This document shows, piece after piece, positions 1 to 10,574 of a stretch of DNA of 64,000 bases. The position numbers and the translations under genes were made by a program. Under the pieces are notes generated by a model that saw only the letters and a list, made by a program, of their open reading frames with translations, was not told the DNA's origin and did not search any database. The stretch's first letter is position 1, and every line of letters starts with the position of its first letter. This stretch comes from Polytrichum commune (taxonomy: Eukaryota; Streptophyta; Polytrichopsida; Polytrichales; Polytrichaceae): assembly GCA_950295325.1 (NCBI GenBank), contig OX485803.1, positions 40,623,554 to 40,687,553 on the forward strand, in the 5' to 3' direction.

Positions 1-458
1 CTTAGCAACTTCAATGAATCGATGCCAAAACACATTACCAAACGATTGGGTGGATTGTGCCACATGAAACTTGTTTACTAGGCTTGCTTATTTTTACGTA
101 ATTAAGCTTTGGGTCGCTCAAGCAGTATGTACCAATGTTGGTCTCGTATTATTGACTGTTTTTTCTATATAAATGTAAATTTCTATCCTAGTAGGGTGTG
201 GTATTCGATACCATTTGGGATTGTAAACCATGCTAGAATCTCTGTACCTAGGCAAAAATCGTCCTAGTGTCCATTTAGAATGGTATTGACCCAAATAATT
301 ACTCGGGTTACAAAATGTTTTTCACCTTGACATAGTCACCAAATATCAATATTTGGTTGGTATTACAATTTGGATACCCACGAATATTTTCATGCCATTA
401 TTGATGCTGAATATTGATACCATCCATTCACCTATATACCAGACTAGCACTGGTGTGT
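1..458. other. Intergenic, nothing recognised
   Basis: AT-rich sequence with no coding signal, RNA gene or clear repeat boundary that I could support. Confidence 0.5.
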
Positions 459-482
459 ACAACAACAACAACAACAACAACA
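459..482. repeat. (CAA)n microsatellite
   Basis: A run of about eight CAA/ACA units. Short open frames across it are products of the triplet repeat and not genes. Confidence 0.9.
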
Positions 483-581
483 TACTTGGCTTGTGTATCA
501 AGCCATGACTTGTGGAAGTGCATTGTCCATGAGGGACATGATTGATGTTGCCATTTGAATCGTGCAAATTTTAATCCAGTC

Positions 582-807
582 CAGTTATCGGAGAGATTTT
601 TGGGCATAATCGGTTGAGATCCGAGTGTTTGCAAGTCCAACCAGTTATTAGTTGACATCCTTTAGTTTTCCTTTATTAAATTGGGGTATATTCTATAGAT
701 TCCTCTAAAATGATGGGTAATTCTCCTGCCGTCTTGAACTTCAACCGGTTATTTCTCAAACTAAACCGGTTCATCTGTAACTAACTGCCGGTTCTCCCCG
801 ATCATAG
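582..807 (-). mobile_element. hAT-like MITE, copy A
   Basis: A non-autonomous element of about 225 bp whose ends are CAGTTATCGGAGAGA and, on the other strand, CTATGATCGGGGAGA. The body matches the other copies in this window (internal words such as AACCGGTT and TTTATTAAATTGGGG). The flanking octamers ATCCAGTC and ATCCGATC agree at six of eight positions, fitting a decayed 8-bp target duplication. An 8-bp duplication and a CAGNG-type end are typical of hAT elements; the superfamily is inferred. Confidence 0.7.
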
Positions 808-840
808 ATCCGATCCAGTCCATGTCCACAATTTTCAGAC

Positions 841-1073
841 CACTGCTCGGGGAGGACCGGCGTTTAGTTACAGATGAATCGGTTGAGTTTGAGAAATAAC
901 CAGTTGAGGTTCGAGACTTCAGGAGAATTACTGATCATTTTAGAGGAATCTATAGAATATTATACCTCAAATGAATAAAGCAACACCGGAAGATGTCAAA
1001 CATGTAACCGGTTGGATTTAGAATCACTCGGATCTTGACCGACTACAATGCCCAAAAACTTCCTGGGTACTGA
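841..1073 (+). mobile_element. hAT-like MITE, copy B
   Basis: The same family in the opposite orientation to copy A, beginning CACTGCTCGGGGAGGAC. The right end is degraded (a TTCCTGGG-type end instead of TCTCCCCG). It lies 33 bp from copy A and 41 bp from copy C, making a nest of three copies. I see no clean target duplication. Confidence 0.65.
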
Positions 1074-1114
1074 ATCAGACATTCTGAGTTTTGCTTTCTA
1101 AGACGAGTGCTCAT

Positions 1115-1321
1115 CACTGATCGGGGAGAACCAGCGGTTAGTTACAGATGAACCGGTTGACGTTCAATACTTCAGGCAAATTACCGATCATTTTGGAGGA
1201 ATTTATAGAATATACCCCAATTTCATAAAGGAAATCTGAAGGATGCCAACATGTGACTGGTTGGACTTGCAAACATGAGGATCTCAACCGATTAGTATGC
1301 CCAAAAATCTCCCTGACGACG
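1115..1321 (+). mobile_element. hAT-like MITE, copy C (perfect 8-bp TSD)
   Basis: A 207-bp copy beginning CACTGATCGGGGAGA and ending CTCCCTGACGACG. It is flanked by a perfect 8-bp direct repeat, GTGCTCAT, at 1107-1114 and 1322-1329. This copy and copy D define the family ends and the 8-bp target-site duplication characteristic of hAT-type transposition. There is no coding capacity. Confidence 0.8.
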
Positions 1322-1445
1322 GTGCTCATAATTGGATCATCTCCTTTGTCTATTTCAACAGATCCAACAAGCAGAAAGTTGCCGATCGTAGTTCTTTGGT
1401 GCAGCGGATGTCAACGTCTTAATTGAAACCTGGTTTGGAGCTGCT

Positions 1446-2308
1446 CACGGGGAGGTCACTCAGTAGGGATTTTGTGTACCACGTGCGGCGGAGGGGTATT
1501 TGTTTAGGGGCTATTTACCTCCAAGGCACGAATTAAAAGCTCCCTATAATTACATAATATTCTAAAATGGCCTATTTTTTGTACCCTACCATTACTTATA
1601 ATGCCCATGTCATTGAAATTTTTTGTAGTCTATATTCCTTTTAATTAAAAAAACTGAATTTAAGAATGTATGCAATGCAAAAGTGATGGGAAAAGCATGG
1701 CAACAAAAAAATATAAAAATTACGTACCATTGCAAAAACCAAGTACAAAAACTTAAAGTGAAAAACTTAAAGTGGATCGTTTCAGACCTGCTCTTCAAGG
1801 TTTCCGCATCAGATCACGCAGCATGGCTAAAAAACTCTACACAAGATTGGAGAAGAGGATGACGACAAACAATCCTAAATCCTAAACACAACGGTGAGGC
1901 TCAAATGTCGTGCACAAATGGGCGCCCTACAATCGGGTTGAAGAGTTTCAAAAGAGAAGGGGAGAAAAACCACCAAGAGAAGTCGGGCATAGAGTTAGGC
2001 TTCCAATTTCATCCATTTTTGGGTGAATGATGAGTAATTTTTCATCCATCCCTCGTGAGGCATGCGTACGAAATTGATTCTACTAAACATACATCCTAAG
2101 ATCCTTATTTTTAGCCCCTATATTATTTTTACTAAAAGGGAATGGCCCATATTTTATACCTATCTATTTTACTTGTAATGGGCTTATGTACTTTTAATGA
2201 ACCCTTCATTATTTGGAATTCTTTTATAATTTTTATGTCAAATGATTTTAATCCTCCCTATATTATGCCGCACGTTGTTTTTAAAATGCACTAAGTGACC
2301 TCCCCATG
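1446..2308. mobile_element. TIR element with 8-bp TSD, long copy (863 bp)
   Basis: The left end CACGGGGAGGTCACT and the reverse complement of the right end (ATGGGGAGGTCACTTAGT) form terminal inverted repeats of about 35 bp running to an ACGTGCGGC block. A perfect 8-bp direct repeat, GAGCTGCT, flanks it at 1438-1445 and 2309-2316. A second copy at 45094-45655 has its own duplication, so these are separate insertions of one family. There is no open frame, so it is non-autonomous. The 8-bp duplication points to hAT or a related superfamily, but the ends are not a textbook hAT match. Confidence 0.75.
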
Positions 2309-2551
2309 GAGCTGCTTTCACATTTGATTCAAGAAGGAGCATTATTTTGGAGGAGCTCTTTTCGCCTTATGGAATGAAACTGCTTTTAAAGTCTGGGAAG
2401 CTAGAAGGCTTATGGGATTAAAAGTACTACATAAGATGGTGTCAGACCAACTAATTCTATGTAGTGTTGGAATGTGGTAGCCTGTGTGAGATAGAAGTTA
2501 ATATTGGCTTGATAGTCCAATAAAGTGAAAAAGGTTTGAGACTTCCTAAAA
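2309..2551. other. Spacer, nothing recognised
   Basis: Sequence between the TIR element and the LINE relic; I see no feature in it. Confidence 0.4.
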
Positions 2552-2767
2552 TCACATTCTCAAATAGTGATTGAAACTTAACTCTAATGAATTATGTAGG
2601 GGACACTCCAACACAAAGTGCGCCTCATTTTCAACTACATTATAAGAGTAGAAGTGGCATAATATGTTATCTTTAGACATAGGAATAGTCGACCATCGTC
2701 CAATAATTTTCAATGGAAAGTCCTTGAATCGAGGCGCAACAATTATCTTGCGTATTGATGGTGTCAA
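2552..2767 (-). pseudogene. LINE relic (zinc-knuckle end of reverse transcriptase)
   Basis: A 71-codon open stretch resembles the C-terminal end of non-LTR retrotransposon ORF2 proteins. It has a GRW-x5-P segment, a C-x2-F remnant of the first zinc pair, and ENEAHFVLECPLHN, which matches the common VEDExHFLxECPxY pattern after the RT domain. The expected second cysteine of the first pair is replaced by tyrosine. No upstream RT motifs are visible, so this is a 3' fragment. The family assignment rests on this short motif only. Confidence 0.45.
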
Positions 2768-2984
2768 AGATTGTTTATATGCAAATTTTGTAAGACTATA
2801 AATTCTAACCTTAAGAAAAGACCTTTTCTTAAAACTGAAATAAAATACCTAGGGTGTGAGTCTAGATGGTGAACCCTATTTTAGAGAAAGTGCAGACACA
2901 TGTGATGGTATCCATGGATTCCTATATCATTTTCCCATGCTCTTTCCAAGCATTTGCTCCCTCCTCTTTGTTTTGTAACAAATC

Positions 2985-3365
2985 AAAAGCATTAAGGTAG
3001 GTGGGTGTTAAGTGGTTACTTTTATAACCAACCCACTCCTCTTATGATATGAAACATGTGATTAGTAGAAGAGGGATAGCAAATTTTAAATAGAGGCCAT
3101 AGCAACTTTCCACATAATTTGTGAAGCTCAAATTAATAGCTTAGTCAAATGTTATGAAAGTGAAGATTCACGTCCTTATTAAATGGTTATATAAGTCCCC
3201 CAATCAAGTTGAATGATAAACCTAGAACATTGATCAAATTTTGAGCACGTATTCCAATCTCTGTTTAACACACATTCCAATCTTAGAGCCTCAACTAATC
3301 ATACAACACTGATATACAAGTGTCCAATTATGAACAGTAACCGAATTAGGCACATCTACCCTAGA
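2985..3365 (+). repeat. Dispersed repeat R, copy 1
   Basis: A copy of a roughly 300-400 bp dispersed family. Marker segments recur in order: a GCAAAT-x-CAAAT block, AAGTGAAGATTC, a C-run followed by AATTATGTTGA, TTTTGAGCACGTA, ACCACTCAAATA, and a TTAGGCACATCTACC end. At least nine copies occur in the window, in both orientations. This one is diverged. It has no coding potential; the element class is unknown. Confidence 0.6.
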
Positions 3366-3545
3366 AGTGATCTATAAAAAGGTGATCTCAAAACAAGAGT
3401 TGCTGGCCCGGGCAAATCCACATCCAAAATTCCTTGTGATTTTAAAGATTTTCCTTTTACTATTTTTGATATATATATAATGTGTATGAGTCTTTCCAAA
3501 GAGAGGAAACGTTATTTGGTACCTGCAAATCTCACATGTCTGCAG

Positions 3546-3772
3546 CAGTGATCGGGGAGATTTTTGGGCATAATCGGTTGAGATCCGAGTGTTTGCAAGT
3601 CCAACCGGTTACATGTTGACAACCTTCGGTTTTTCCTTTATTAAATTGGGATATATTCTATAGATTCCTCTAAAATGATCGGTAATTTTCCTGCAGTCTT
3701 GAACTTCAACCGGTTATTTCTCAAACTCAACCGCTTCATCTGTAACTAATTGCCGGTTCTCCCCGATCGTAG
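3546..3772 (-). mobile_element. hAT-like MITE, copy D (perfect 8-bp TSD)
   Basis: A 227-bp copy with ends CAGTGATCGGGGAGA and, on the complementary strand, CTACGATCGGGGAGA. It is flanked by a perfect octamer, GTCTGCAG, at 3538-3545 and 3773-3780. It inserted immediately beside a RING-variant-like fragment. Confidence 0.8.
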
Positions 3773-3784
3773 GTCTGCAGTTGC

Positions 3785-3914
3785 TGAGGAAGCAGTTGTC
3801 TGGAAGCAAACTATTTTTGCCCAGCTCGTCACGGCATTGGCAGCCCAACACGAGAATGGGGTTGGGATCACCTTCGGTGTCTGGCTCCATGCAAGTCCTG
3901 TGCACAAAAATCAA
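3785..3914 (-). pseudogene. Possible RING-variant (RING-CH) exon fragment
   Basis: On the minus strand, after a plausible acceptor (TTTTTGTGCACAG), an open stretch reads TCMEPDTEGDPNPILVLGCQ followed by CRDELGK. The spacing C-x2-C ... LGC-x-C resembles the first half of plant RING-CH E3 ligases, which usually read LVxLGCxCRGELAKAH. The expected AHxxC...CEIC half is not visible downstream. I therefore read it as a stray exon or gene relic, not a working ligase. The match is short and could be chance. Confidence 0.3.
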
Positions 3915-4134
3915 GAATTATGAACTTTGGAATTAATACATGTTCACGTGTATGAGCTAGAATAGTAGTATTTAGTTATACCCATCGACTTGCAAAATAT
4001 TACACAGCTCATTGGCTGCGTTCTAGAGGACCAGGTATCACATGAGCACAATTCTCTTTTAATTCCGGGATTCTTCGTTAATGGGGAGCACTCAAATCTT
4101 CGACACAAGATGTCTTTCAGTTGGAACGGAAATT

Positions 4135-4605
4135 CCCCACTTGGAGAGTGTCTGGCATGGCTCACATTCTGGAGATCCAGGAAGGACGAATTGAAGCAGC
4201 GAACTGCATTAAACCACCACTTGAAGAGAGTTCTAAATAAACCTTCTTCTTGTGCGGATCATCGTCAGTAAAACTGCACGGGAGGAAGTATCATGGAAAA
4301 AAGAGAGCTATGAAACGATCATTCCGGGAACTACTTTCTTTCATTCTTTCTGCAAATGTTTCTTCCGTTTCTGCTTTGGTTCAACCTGAGGCAATGTGAA
4401 CCGCAGATCATCCTGCAAAGGAAGCTCGAACTTTTCCCCACCTGGAGAGTGTCCGGCTCACTCTCTGGAGATGCAGGACGAATTGAACCAGAGAACTGAA
4501 TCGAAACCACCACTTATTAAAACCTGCACAGGGGAAAGTATATTCACGGGGAAAAAAAGCAATGGAGAAAGCTGAAATTTCTTTCATTCCTTCTGCACAA
4601 CTTAG
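4135..4605. repeat. Imperfect direct duplication
   Basis: Two diverged blocks, about 4135-4365 and 4436-4605, share the ordered segments CTGGAGAGTGTC, GGACGAATTGAA, ACCACCACTT and a TTTCTTTCATTC tract. This is a local tandem duplication of about 200 bp with indels. I see no convincing coding sequence in either unit. Confidence 0.5.
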
Positions 4606-4609
4606 TAAG

Positions 4610-5128
4610 TTCGAGGAGAACCTGTTCAGGATGAATCTCTGATTCACGAGTTGAACTCGCATATGTGTTTGTTGCAGGGAAGCAGCCTCCTCCTCTACTC
4701 ATCTAAAGCATTCTACTTCTAGGTTAGGGTGTAGGATGACCTTAGGCAATGTGTCGATCTGCTCTCGGTAGCACTGACGTCACTGCTTTATACGAACAAC
4801 CATGTGTGTGACCCTAAGCATGTGCAGAAAGAATATTAAAAGCATACTGAGCTTTCTTTCATTCATTTTGGCATTGAAGTAGACTCTAGTGCAAAAGAAA
4901 TCCAGCCTTGGTACAAAAGAAACGTTCTTTACCCTCCACGTACCGAGATGCATCATCAGCAGTCTGTAAATTATTCTCAATCTTCGAGGTAATAATGACA
5001 GCGAGCAGCGATCGATCCAAGTCTCTATGCATATACAGTGATTTCTTGCGTCTTTTGTGAGCAGTTCTTCTTCGCAGTGGTAGTGGGATCATAGTCCCAC
5101 TATCTTACCATCAGCTTGAACGCAGTAC

Positions 5129-5160
<32 letters not shown>

Positions 5161-5769
5161 GATAATTATATATATATTCATACTAGCGAGTTTCTTCCTT
5201 GAGAGATTTCGAGATTTCTTGAGATCTGTTTTCTGTGAAGTAGAGACAGATCATTTCGAGCGGAAGAGCATCAGGAATCTCTCTCTAGTGCACATCTGAT
5301 AGTATATGAACAATGGCCGATCCGTCTTGCAACGAAGTCTGCTCAGTGTTATTCTCAATACTGCACAGCAGCAGCGACGTAAACGATTCAAGCAAGGTGA
5401 TGGATTCACTACACTGATCCTGGGTATTGGATGAAACTAATCAAACGTTCATCCAGTCATCCAGGTTAGATGAACTTAGTCACCAGAACATTCTAGATAG
5501 ATGATTCTAGCAGCATTGGTCGAGAGTGAACACATTCACGGAGAACTCCATTGAAGTATCTTTTGTACATGTAGTGTATCTGGAGCGAGTATAGCTCAGA
5601 CAGATCTGGCAATGCATTATACATTGATCAAGGCACTCTCATCAGGCGTAGGAATTACAATAGCTAGTATTCCGTAAGATGTAACAACATAGCGTAGCAA
5701 TAAAATTTCATTGAATTGCAGAGTTGATTTCTCACACAGATACATGTGTAATTGATTCAGTTTTCACCA
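4610..5769. other. Probable copia 5' LTR region with (CA)n tract
   Basis: No gene. A (CA)n microsatellite lies at about 5131-5160 and is followed by ATATATAT. An AATAAA signal at about 5700 and a CA dinucleotide just before the primer-binding site at 5770 suggest that the right part is the end of a copia 5' LTR. I could not find the left LTR end. Confidence 0.4.
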
Positions 5770-7566
5770 GGTTATGGGCCCATTGCCAGAGAAATAGCTT
5801 TGCACCTGAGTTTTATTGTTTATAAAAAATGGACAAGCGAGACTCTGAGTCTCTTAAAGTGTTTGATGGAGATAAGTTCGCAGTATGGAAATATCACATG
5901 GAAATATGCTTTGATGAGAAAGATATTATGCCAATTGTGGATGGCACTATTCCTAAACCAGCAGATGGAGCACCAGAAGCCGAAAAAGCTGCATGGCAAA
6001 AGGGCAACACCCTGGCAAGACGAATGATAAGTTCATCCGTTTCTCTACCAGTCCTTGAAAACCTTGTCAATTGTTCAACTGCAGCGTGCATGTGGGCTAC
6101 TTTGTGTGCAATCTATCAACAGAAATCAAAGGAGAATATCTACATGATCCAGAATAGTTTCTTTGAGTACAAAATGAGCATAGGAGATTCTATAAATGCT
6201 CATGTCAACAAGGTTATGAGTATGGGAAACCTTCTAAAAGATCTAGGACAACCAGTCCCAGAAGACATGCTGATAACTAAGATTGTCTGTAGTTTACCTC
6301 CAAGTTACAACAGCATTATCGCTGCCGCCTGGACAAACGTCCCCGCCCGCGATCAGAATGTTGCAAATCTTAAGATAAGATTGCTACACATGGAGAATCT
6401 TATGGCGCTGCAAGGTGGAGAGACCACAGGTGATTCGGCATTTTTCACCCGCTCCAGCAAGGCATCCTCGCAATACAAGAAGCAAAATCATGAGCACAAC
6501 AAGGATTATATCAGGGAACTAAAGAGTCGTACTCGGTGCTACAACTGTGGAGAGTTCGACCATTGGGCCGCTGAATGTCCACACCCGCGTCAAGACAAGG
6601 TCAAATACTCAAATCCAAAGAAGAATCGATCTGATCGTCAACAAAAGCATGCAAAAGGAAATCGTAGTGAGGCGTGTGTTGCAACAACTGAGCAGATTAA
6701 CTCCTGTTCAAGCAACTCTGCTTCTGACTCTGATCATGATACCTATGCATTCATGACAATCAACAGACGATCGCACGCATTAAGCGCAAATCTCGACAAG
6801 AGCGCTTGGTATGCCACTTCCGGTGCTACTGAACACATGACTGAACATCGAAATTGGTTCTCAACCTTCAAGACTATACCATCAGGAACCTGGTCCGTTA
6901 CTGTTGCGGATGATCGGGACCTTTGGGTTAGAGGCATCGGTGATATAAATATTACACGAATCATTGATGGCGTGCACAAGAGAGGTGTTCTGACAAAGGT
7001 TCTGTTCATACCTGACCTGCGACGAAACATTTTTTCAATTGGTGTTGCGTCCAAAGCCGGTTTGTCTTTTCAAACTCTCGGAGATAAATGCGCACTCTAT
7101 GAAGATCTTGGAAAAGGACCAAAGGTCATGGAAGGCAACCAGGTTGGAACGCTATACAAGCTGTCCATAAATCCTGTTCCTCCCACATCAGCAACGCATG
7201 TCAGATCTACAGAACAAATTTCACCTACAGCTCTTAATTATAGTCACAAATTCTTGTGACGATGATCTTGTACTTTGGCATAACAGGATGGGGCATGTCA
7301 ATATACATACCATCAAAAATATGAGTGCACATAACAGTGTACAAGATCTTTCGATTCTCCCTCACAGCAAATTACCTCATGTGTGTCGCGGCTGTGCTCT
7401 GGGAAAACAGCATAAATCGACATATCCGTCAAATCCACAGAAAGAAAGATTCAAAGTACCTGGAGAGGTCCTGCATGCAGATTTTGCCAAGAAAAACAGA
7501 TGCAACAGGTTAGAGATACGAAATGACACAAGTGAAACATTAAAGGGGATCAGACATCTGAAGTAG
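5770..7566 (+). mobile_element. Truncated Ty1/copia retrotransposon
   Basis: A primer-binding site, GGTTATGGGCCCA (5770-5782), lies 47 bp before the gag start; this word, complementary to part of initiator tRNA-Met, is used by copia-type elements. It is followed by gag, a CCHC knuckle, protease and a pre-integrase domain. The homology then stops early in integrase. Reverse transcriptase, RNase H and the 3' LTR are absent, so this is a 5' fragment. Confidence 0.8.
5829..7566 (+). pseudogene. Copia gag-protease-integrase fragment, frameshifted
   Basis: The first frame (5829-7259, 476 codons) begins with a copia gag (VFDGDKFAVWKYHME near residue 11). It includes a CCHC zinc knuckle (CYNCGEFDHWAAEC) near residue 238 and a protease region in which the usual catalytic DSGA motif reads TSGA (WYATSGATEHM), so the catalytic Asp is lost. 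A frameshift near 7250 moves the reading to another frame carrying the GAG_pre-integrase motif (LWHNRMGHVNIHTI, GCALGKQHK). The frame ends just after PGEVLHADF, at the start of the integrase core. The missing Asp, the frameshift and the truncation make it inactive. Confidence 0.85.
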
Positions 7567-8231
7567 TTAGAATCAAAGGAAATTGAATATTAGAATGTTT
7601 GAATCGCGGAGCAGAGAGTTGATAGAATGTTACAAGGGTTAGATATTCAAAGAAACAGGAACTGAAAGGGCTACACGCGGTGATAGCTAAATAGCGACTG
7701 AAGGAGCCAAGACTCACAAATATGAACAGCAAAAGGCGCAGTAGGGTATAAAATGAGGAGATGCTACAAATGCAATCAGATTGAGTTGAAAAGGTAGAAT
7801 TCGTGAGAATCAAGAGCAAGCACCGAGTCGAACAAGGTTGAGCAAGAACTGAAGAGCATGAGATGTAGCAAAACACAATCAAGAGGTGTTAACAAAAGAA
7901 TCAGATGGGACTAAGAGAGATGAATCTACCATTTTTGGAGTTGCAGGGATTGCAATCATACTTGTAGTCTATGTTTATGTGGAGGTTTGGTGTAATTTCT
8001 AGGTTGCTTGTCCACAACTAGATTTCTGTGGTCCAGCTTACTTTGTTGGCGCTTTCTCCAGGTCAAAGACTATGCATCCACTTCTATGTTTCAAGAGCAA
8101 ATTTCCTAACCACTTTGTATTCACACTTGGACATTACTTGTTCATGCTGTTTTTGGTCCAGTTTATTTAACGTGGATGGTGAAAGCTTGCATACCCTAGA
8201 GAACTAGTTAACTAAGTTGAGGCTGTTAGTT
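7567..8231. other. Intergenic, nothing recognised
   Basis: Sequence after the copia truncation point; no gene or repeat boundary could be assigned. Confidence 0.4.
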
Positions 8232-8461
8232 AACTACACTAAATATGATTTTTAGTGTGACTTATTATTATTTGGAATTACACAAATCTATATCTATTTA
8301 CTGTACATCTCATATTCTACCAACAAATGTTAAATCTTTAGTTTGGACATTATAGAACATTGACAACGTTACTTCGTAAAAAAATATTCCAATAGTAAAA
8401 AGATATAGCACTGTGTTAATCCAAATAGTAAGTCGCACTAAATATCATATTTGGTGTAGTT
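8232..8461. mobile_element. Small TIR element (MITE-like, 230 bp)
   Basis: The ends are AACTACACTAAATATGAT on the left and, as reverse complement of the right end, AACTACACCAAATATGAT. Inverted similarity continues for about 45 bp through a TTTAGTG-GACTTA-TATTTGGA series. The interior is AT-rich and non-coding. I could not identify a target duplication. Single-end relatives of this TIR seem to occur near 12310 and 42250. Confidence 0.6.
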
Positions 8462-8825
8462 GCCTTTCGTAACTCTAGTTGTTCGCGATTTGACCAGCCA
8501 AAAAATGTAGGAAACTATAGATGTTCTAAAATCTAGGTAACTATAGTTATACATATCTAGTTAACTATAGTTGTTCACTAAAATGTATTGAAAATAATCT
8601 ATTTGACTATAGTTGGTTATAGGTATAGTAAATAACCATGAACTGGCATGATCAAAGTGTATAGCTACAATTTTAGTCTTTTATAAGAAAGGACAGAGCC
8701 TCACAATTCTACCGTTTTATTGCACGTGAAACATGTTTAAACACAGTCAGGGGAACTTGATCATTTAGAGATTTGCAACCTAGATATGAATGTCAAATCC
8801 GACTTCTCAAATATATATTTCTTCC

Positions 8826-9170
8826 TTGCACTTCAACATATAAGGTAGACATGAAACATGAAACATGCAATTAGTGGAAGATTAGCAAATCTAAATTGTG
8901 TCTATAACCATTTGCCTCATGTTTTTTAGAGATAACATGATTAACAAAGTGAATATTCTCGTGCTCCTTAAGTGGTCATATGCATCCCCCCAACCATGTG
9001 TTTCATTGAACCTACAATGGTTGGCATATTTTGAGCATGTAGTACAATCCCTTTTGTACAGATGTCTTTCTAGTAGTTGTACCTAGATCCACATCTATCT
9101 ACTTACCACTCAAATATAGGTGTCCTAATTATTGTTGTGTTGGAGTTAGGCACATCTAACTTACAATATC
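8826..9170 (+). repeat. Dispersed repeat R, copy 2
   Basis: Same ordered markers as copy 1: GCAAATCTAAATTGTG, a CCCCCC run before AACCATGT, ATTTTGAGCATGTAG, ACCACTCAAATATAGG, TTGTTGTGTTGGAGTTAGGC. Confidence 0.65.
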
Positions 9171-9254
9171 ATATATTAAACTTCCCAATCAAACTACTGT
9201 AGTCTTCCCATCTATGGTTTGAACAAAGACAAAGAACATTGAATAGGATTGATC

Positions 9255-9650
9255 CACATTCAACATTTGTAAGGTAAGCAAACACTTTTAGCCCTGCACC
9301 CACTTCTCCTAGGGGTATTAAACACATGATTAGTATGAGAGATGTAAAGGGTTTTGGGTTTAGGGTAAACCCACATTGAGGCTGTAGCCATGTTCCTCAT
9401 CATTTTCAGAGTCCATATGGATATCTTATTCAATATCAAAGTGAAGACTCTCTTATTAAATGAGTCACATAAGTCCCCCCCCCCCCCCCCCCCAATTATA
9501 TTGACTATTGACCTAGCAAATTTTGATCGTGGAGTCCAATCTTTTTGAAAAGACATGTCTTTTTGTGTGTGTCTATTCTTAGATCCATACCTAACCACAC
9601 ACCACTCAAATACATGTGTTCAGTTAAGATAAGTAATCTAATCAGGGCCC
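9255..9650 (+). repeat. Dispersed repeat R, copy 3, with 19-C run
   Basis: Same family. The C-run before AATTATATTGACTATTG is expanded to 19 consecutive C (9475-9493). In other copies this tract has 5-13 C, so it behaves as an unstable homopolymer inside the repeat. Confidence 0.65.
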
Positions 9651-10237
9651 CCGAACTTAGGAGAGGTTGCATATCGACATTGATGATGGTAGCATGGAAC
9701 TAGTCCAAACTATGAATAAGCTTAAACTATAGTCTACCCTCTATAAATGTTAACCCTCGGGAGTGGATCAAAGTTAACATTTATAGAAGTGTTAACAATT
9801 AACAATTATAAAATTATTTTTTTGAGCAATATACAAATCTTAACATTTATAAATGTAAGCAATTGTGAAGAGTCCTTGTGAGAGAATACCATTCATAAAA
9901 TTGCAAACCCAATCAAAACTTTATTCAATATCAAGTTATTGAGAGAGAGAGGAATGTAATTGGATGTGTAGTTTTTATCATCCATATTATGGTTGTATTT
10001 CATTCGTTAACATTTATAGAGTCAAATTTATAAAGAAAGGAGTACCATTTTGTTAACAGTTAACACGTTTAACATTTATAGTGTGCAATATGTGGGGAGT
10101 AGAAGAAAGTTAACATTTAGAGAGGGTTAACACTTATAGGTGTAACATTTATAGAGGGTGGACTGTATGTCAAGGGAATTTTTTTTGTCCCTGCAAGTGC
10201 ACAAGGTAGCATGCTGTCCACTGGTGGATGTTTGTGA
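9651..10237. other. AT-rich spacer with repeated AACATTTATA motif
   Basis: No gene. Short words such as TTAACATTTATA recur many times between about 9740 and 10160 in a loose, non-periodic array. Confidence 0.45.
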
Positions 10238-10443
10238 CAATAAACGGGGAGAACTGGCCGCTAGTTACAGAGGAACTGGTTGAAGTTCAAGACTTGAGGA
10301 AAATTACCAATCCTCTTGGAGGGATTTACAGAACATTCCACAATTTAATTAAGAGAAACCGGAAGATGTCAACATGTAACCGGTTGGTCATGGAAACACT
10401 AGGATCTTGACTGATTATGCCCAGAAATCTCCCCGGAAACTAA
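10238..10443 (+). mobile_element. hAT-like MITE, copy E
   Basis: A copy beginning CAATAAACGGGGAGAAC and ending near ATCTCCCCGGAAACTAA. Flanking octamers (GTTTGTGA and TTTTGTGC) agree at six of eight bases. It lies just beyond the 3' end of the CGI121 gene. Confidence 0.65.
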
Positions 10444-10574
10444 TTTTGTGCTGTGATATGGAATGCTCATGGTGGCATAGATTGAACAGCACTACCAGGT
10501 AATTTGACCCTAAATTACATTAATAAGGGTGTCACTGGCTCGTACAAGTACAGGTATTTCCTTCCAGAGTCGTT

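Noticed and set aside
9260-9598. 112-codon minus-strand frame with a Gly run
   Set aside because: Inside dispersed repeat R; the Gly run is the translated C19 tract.
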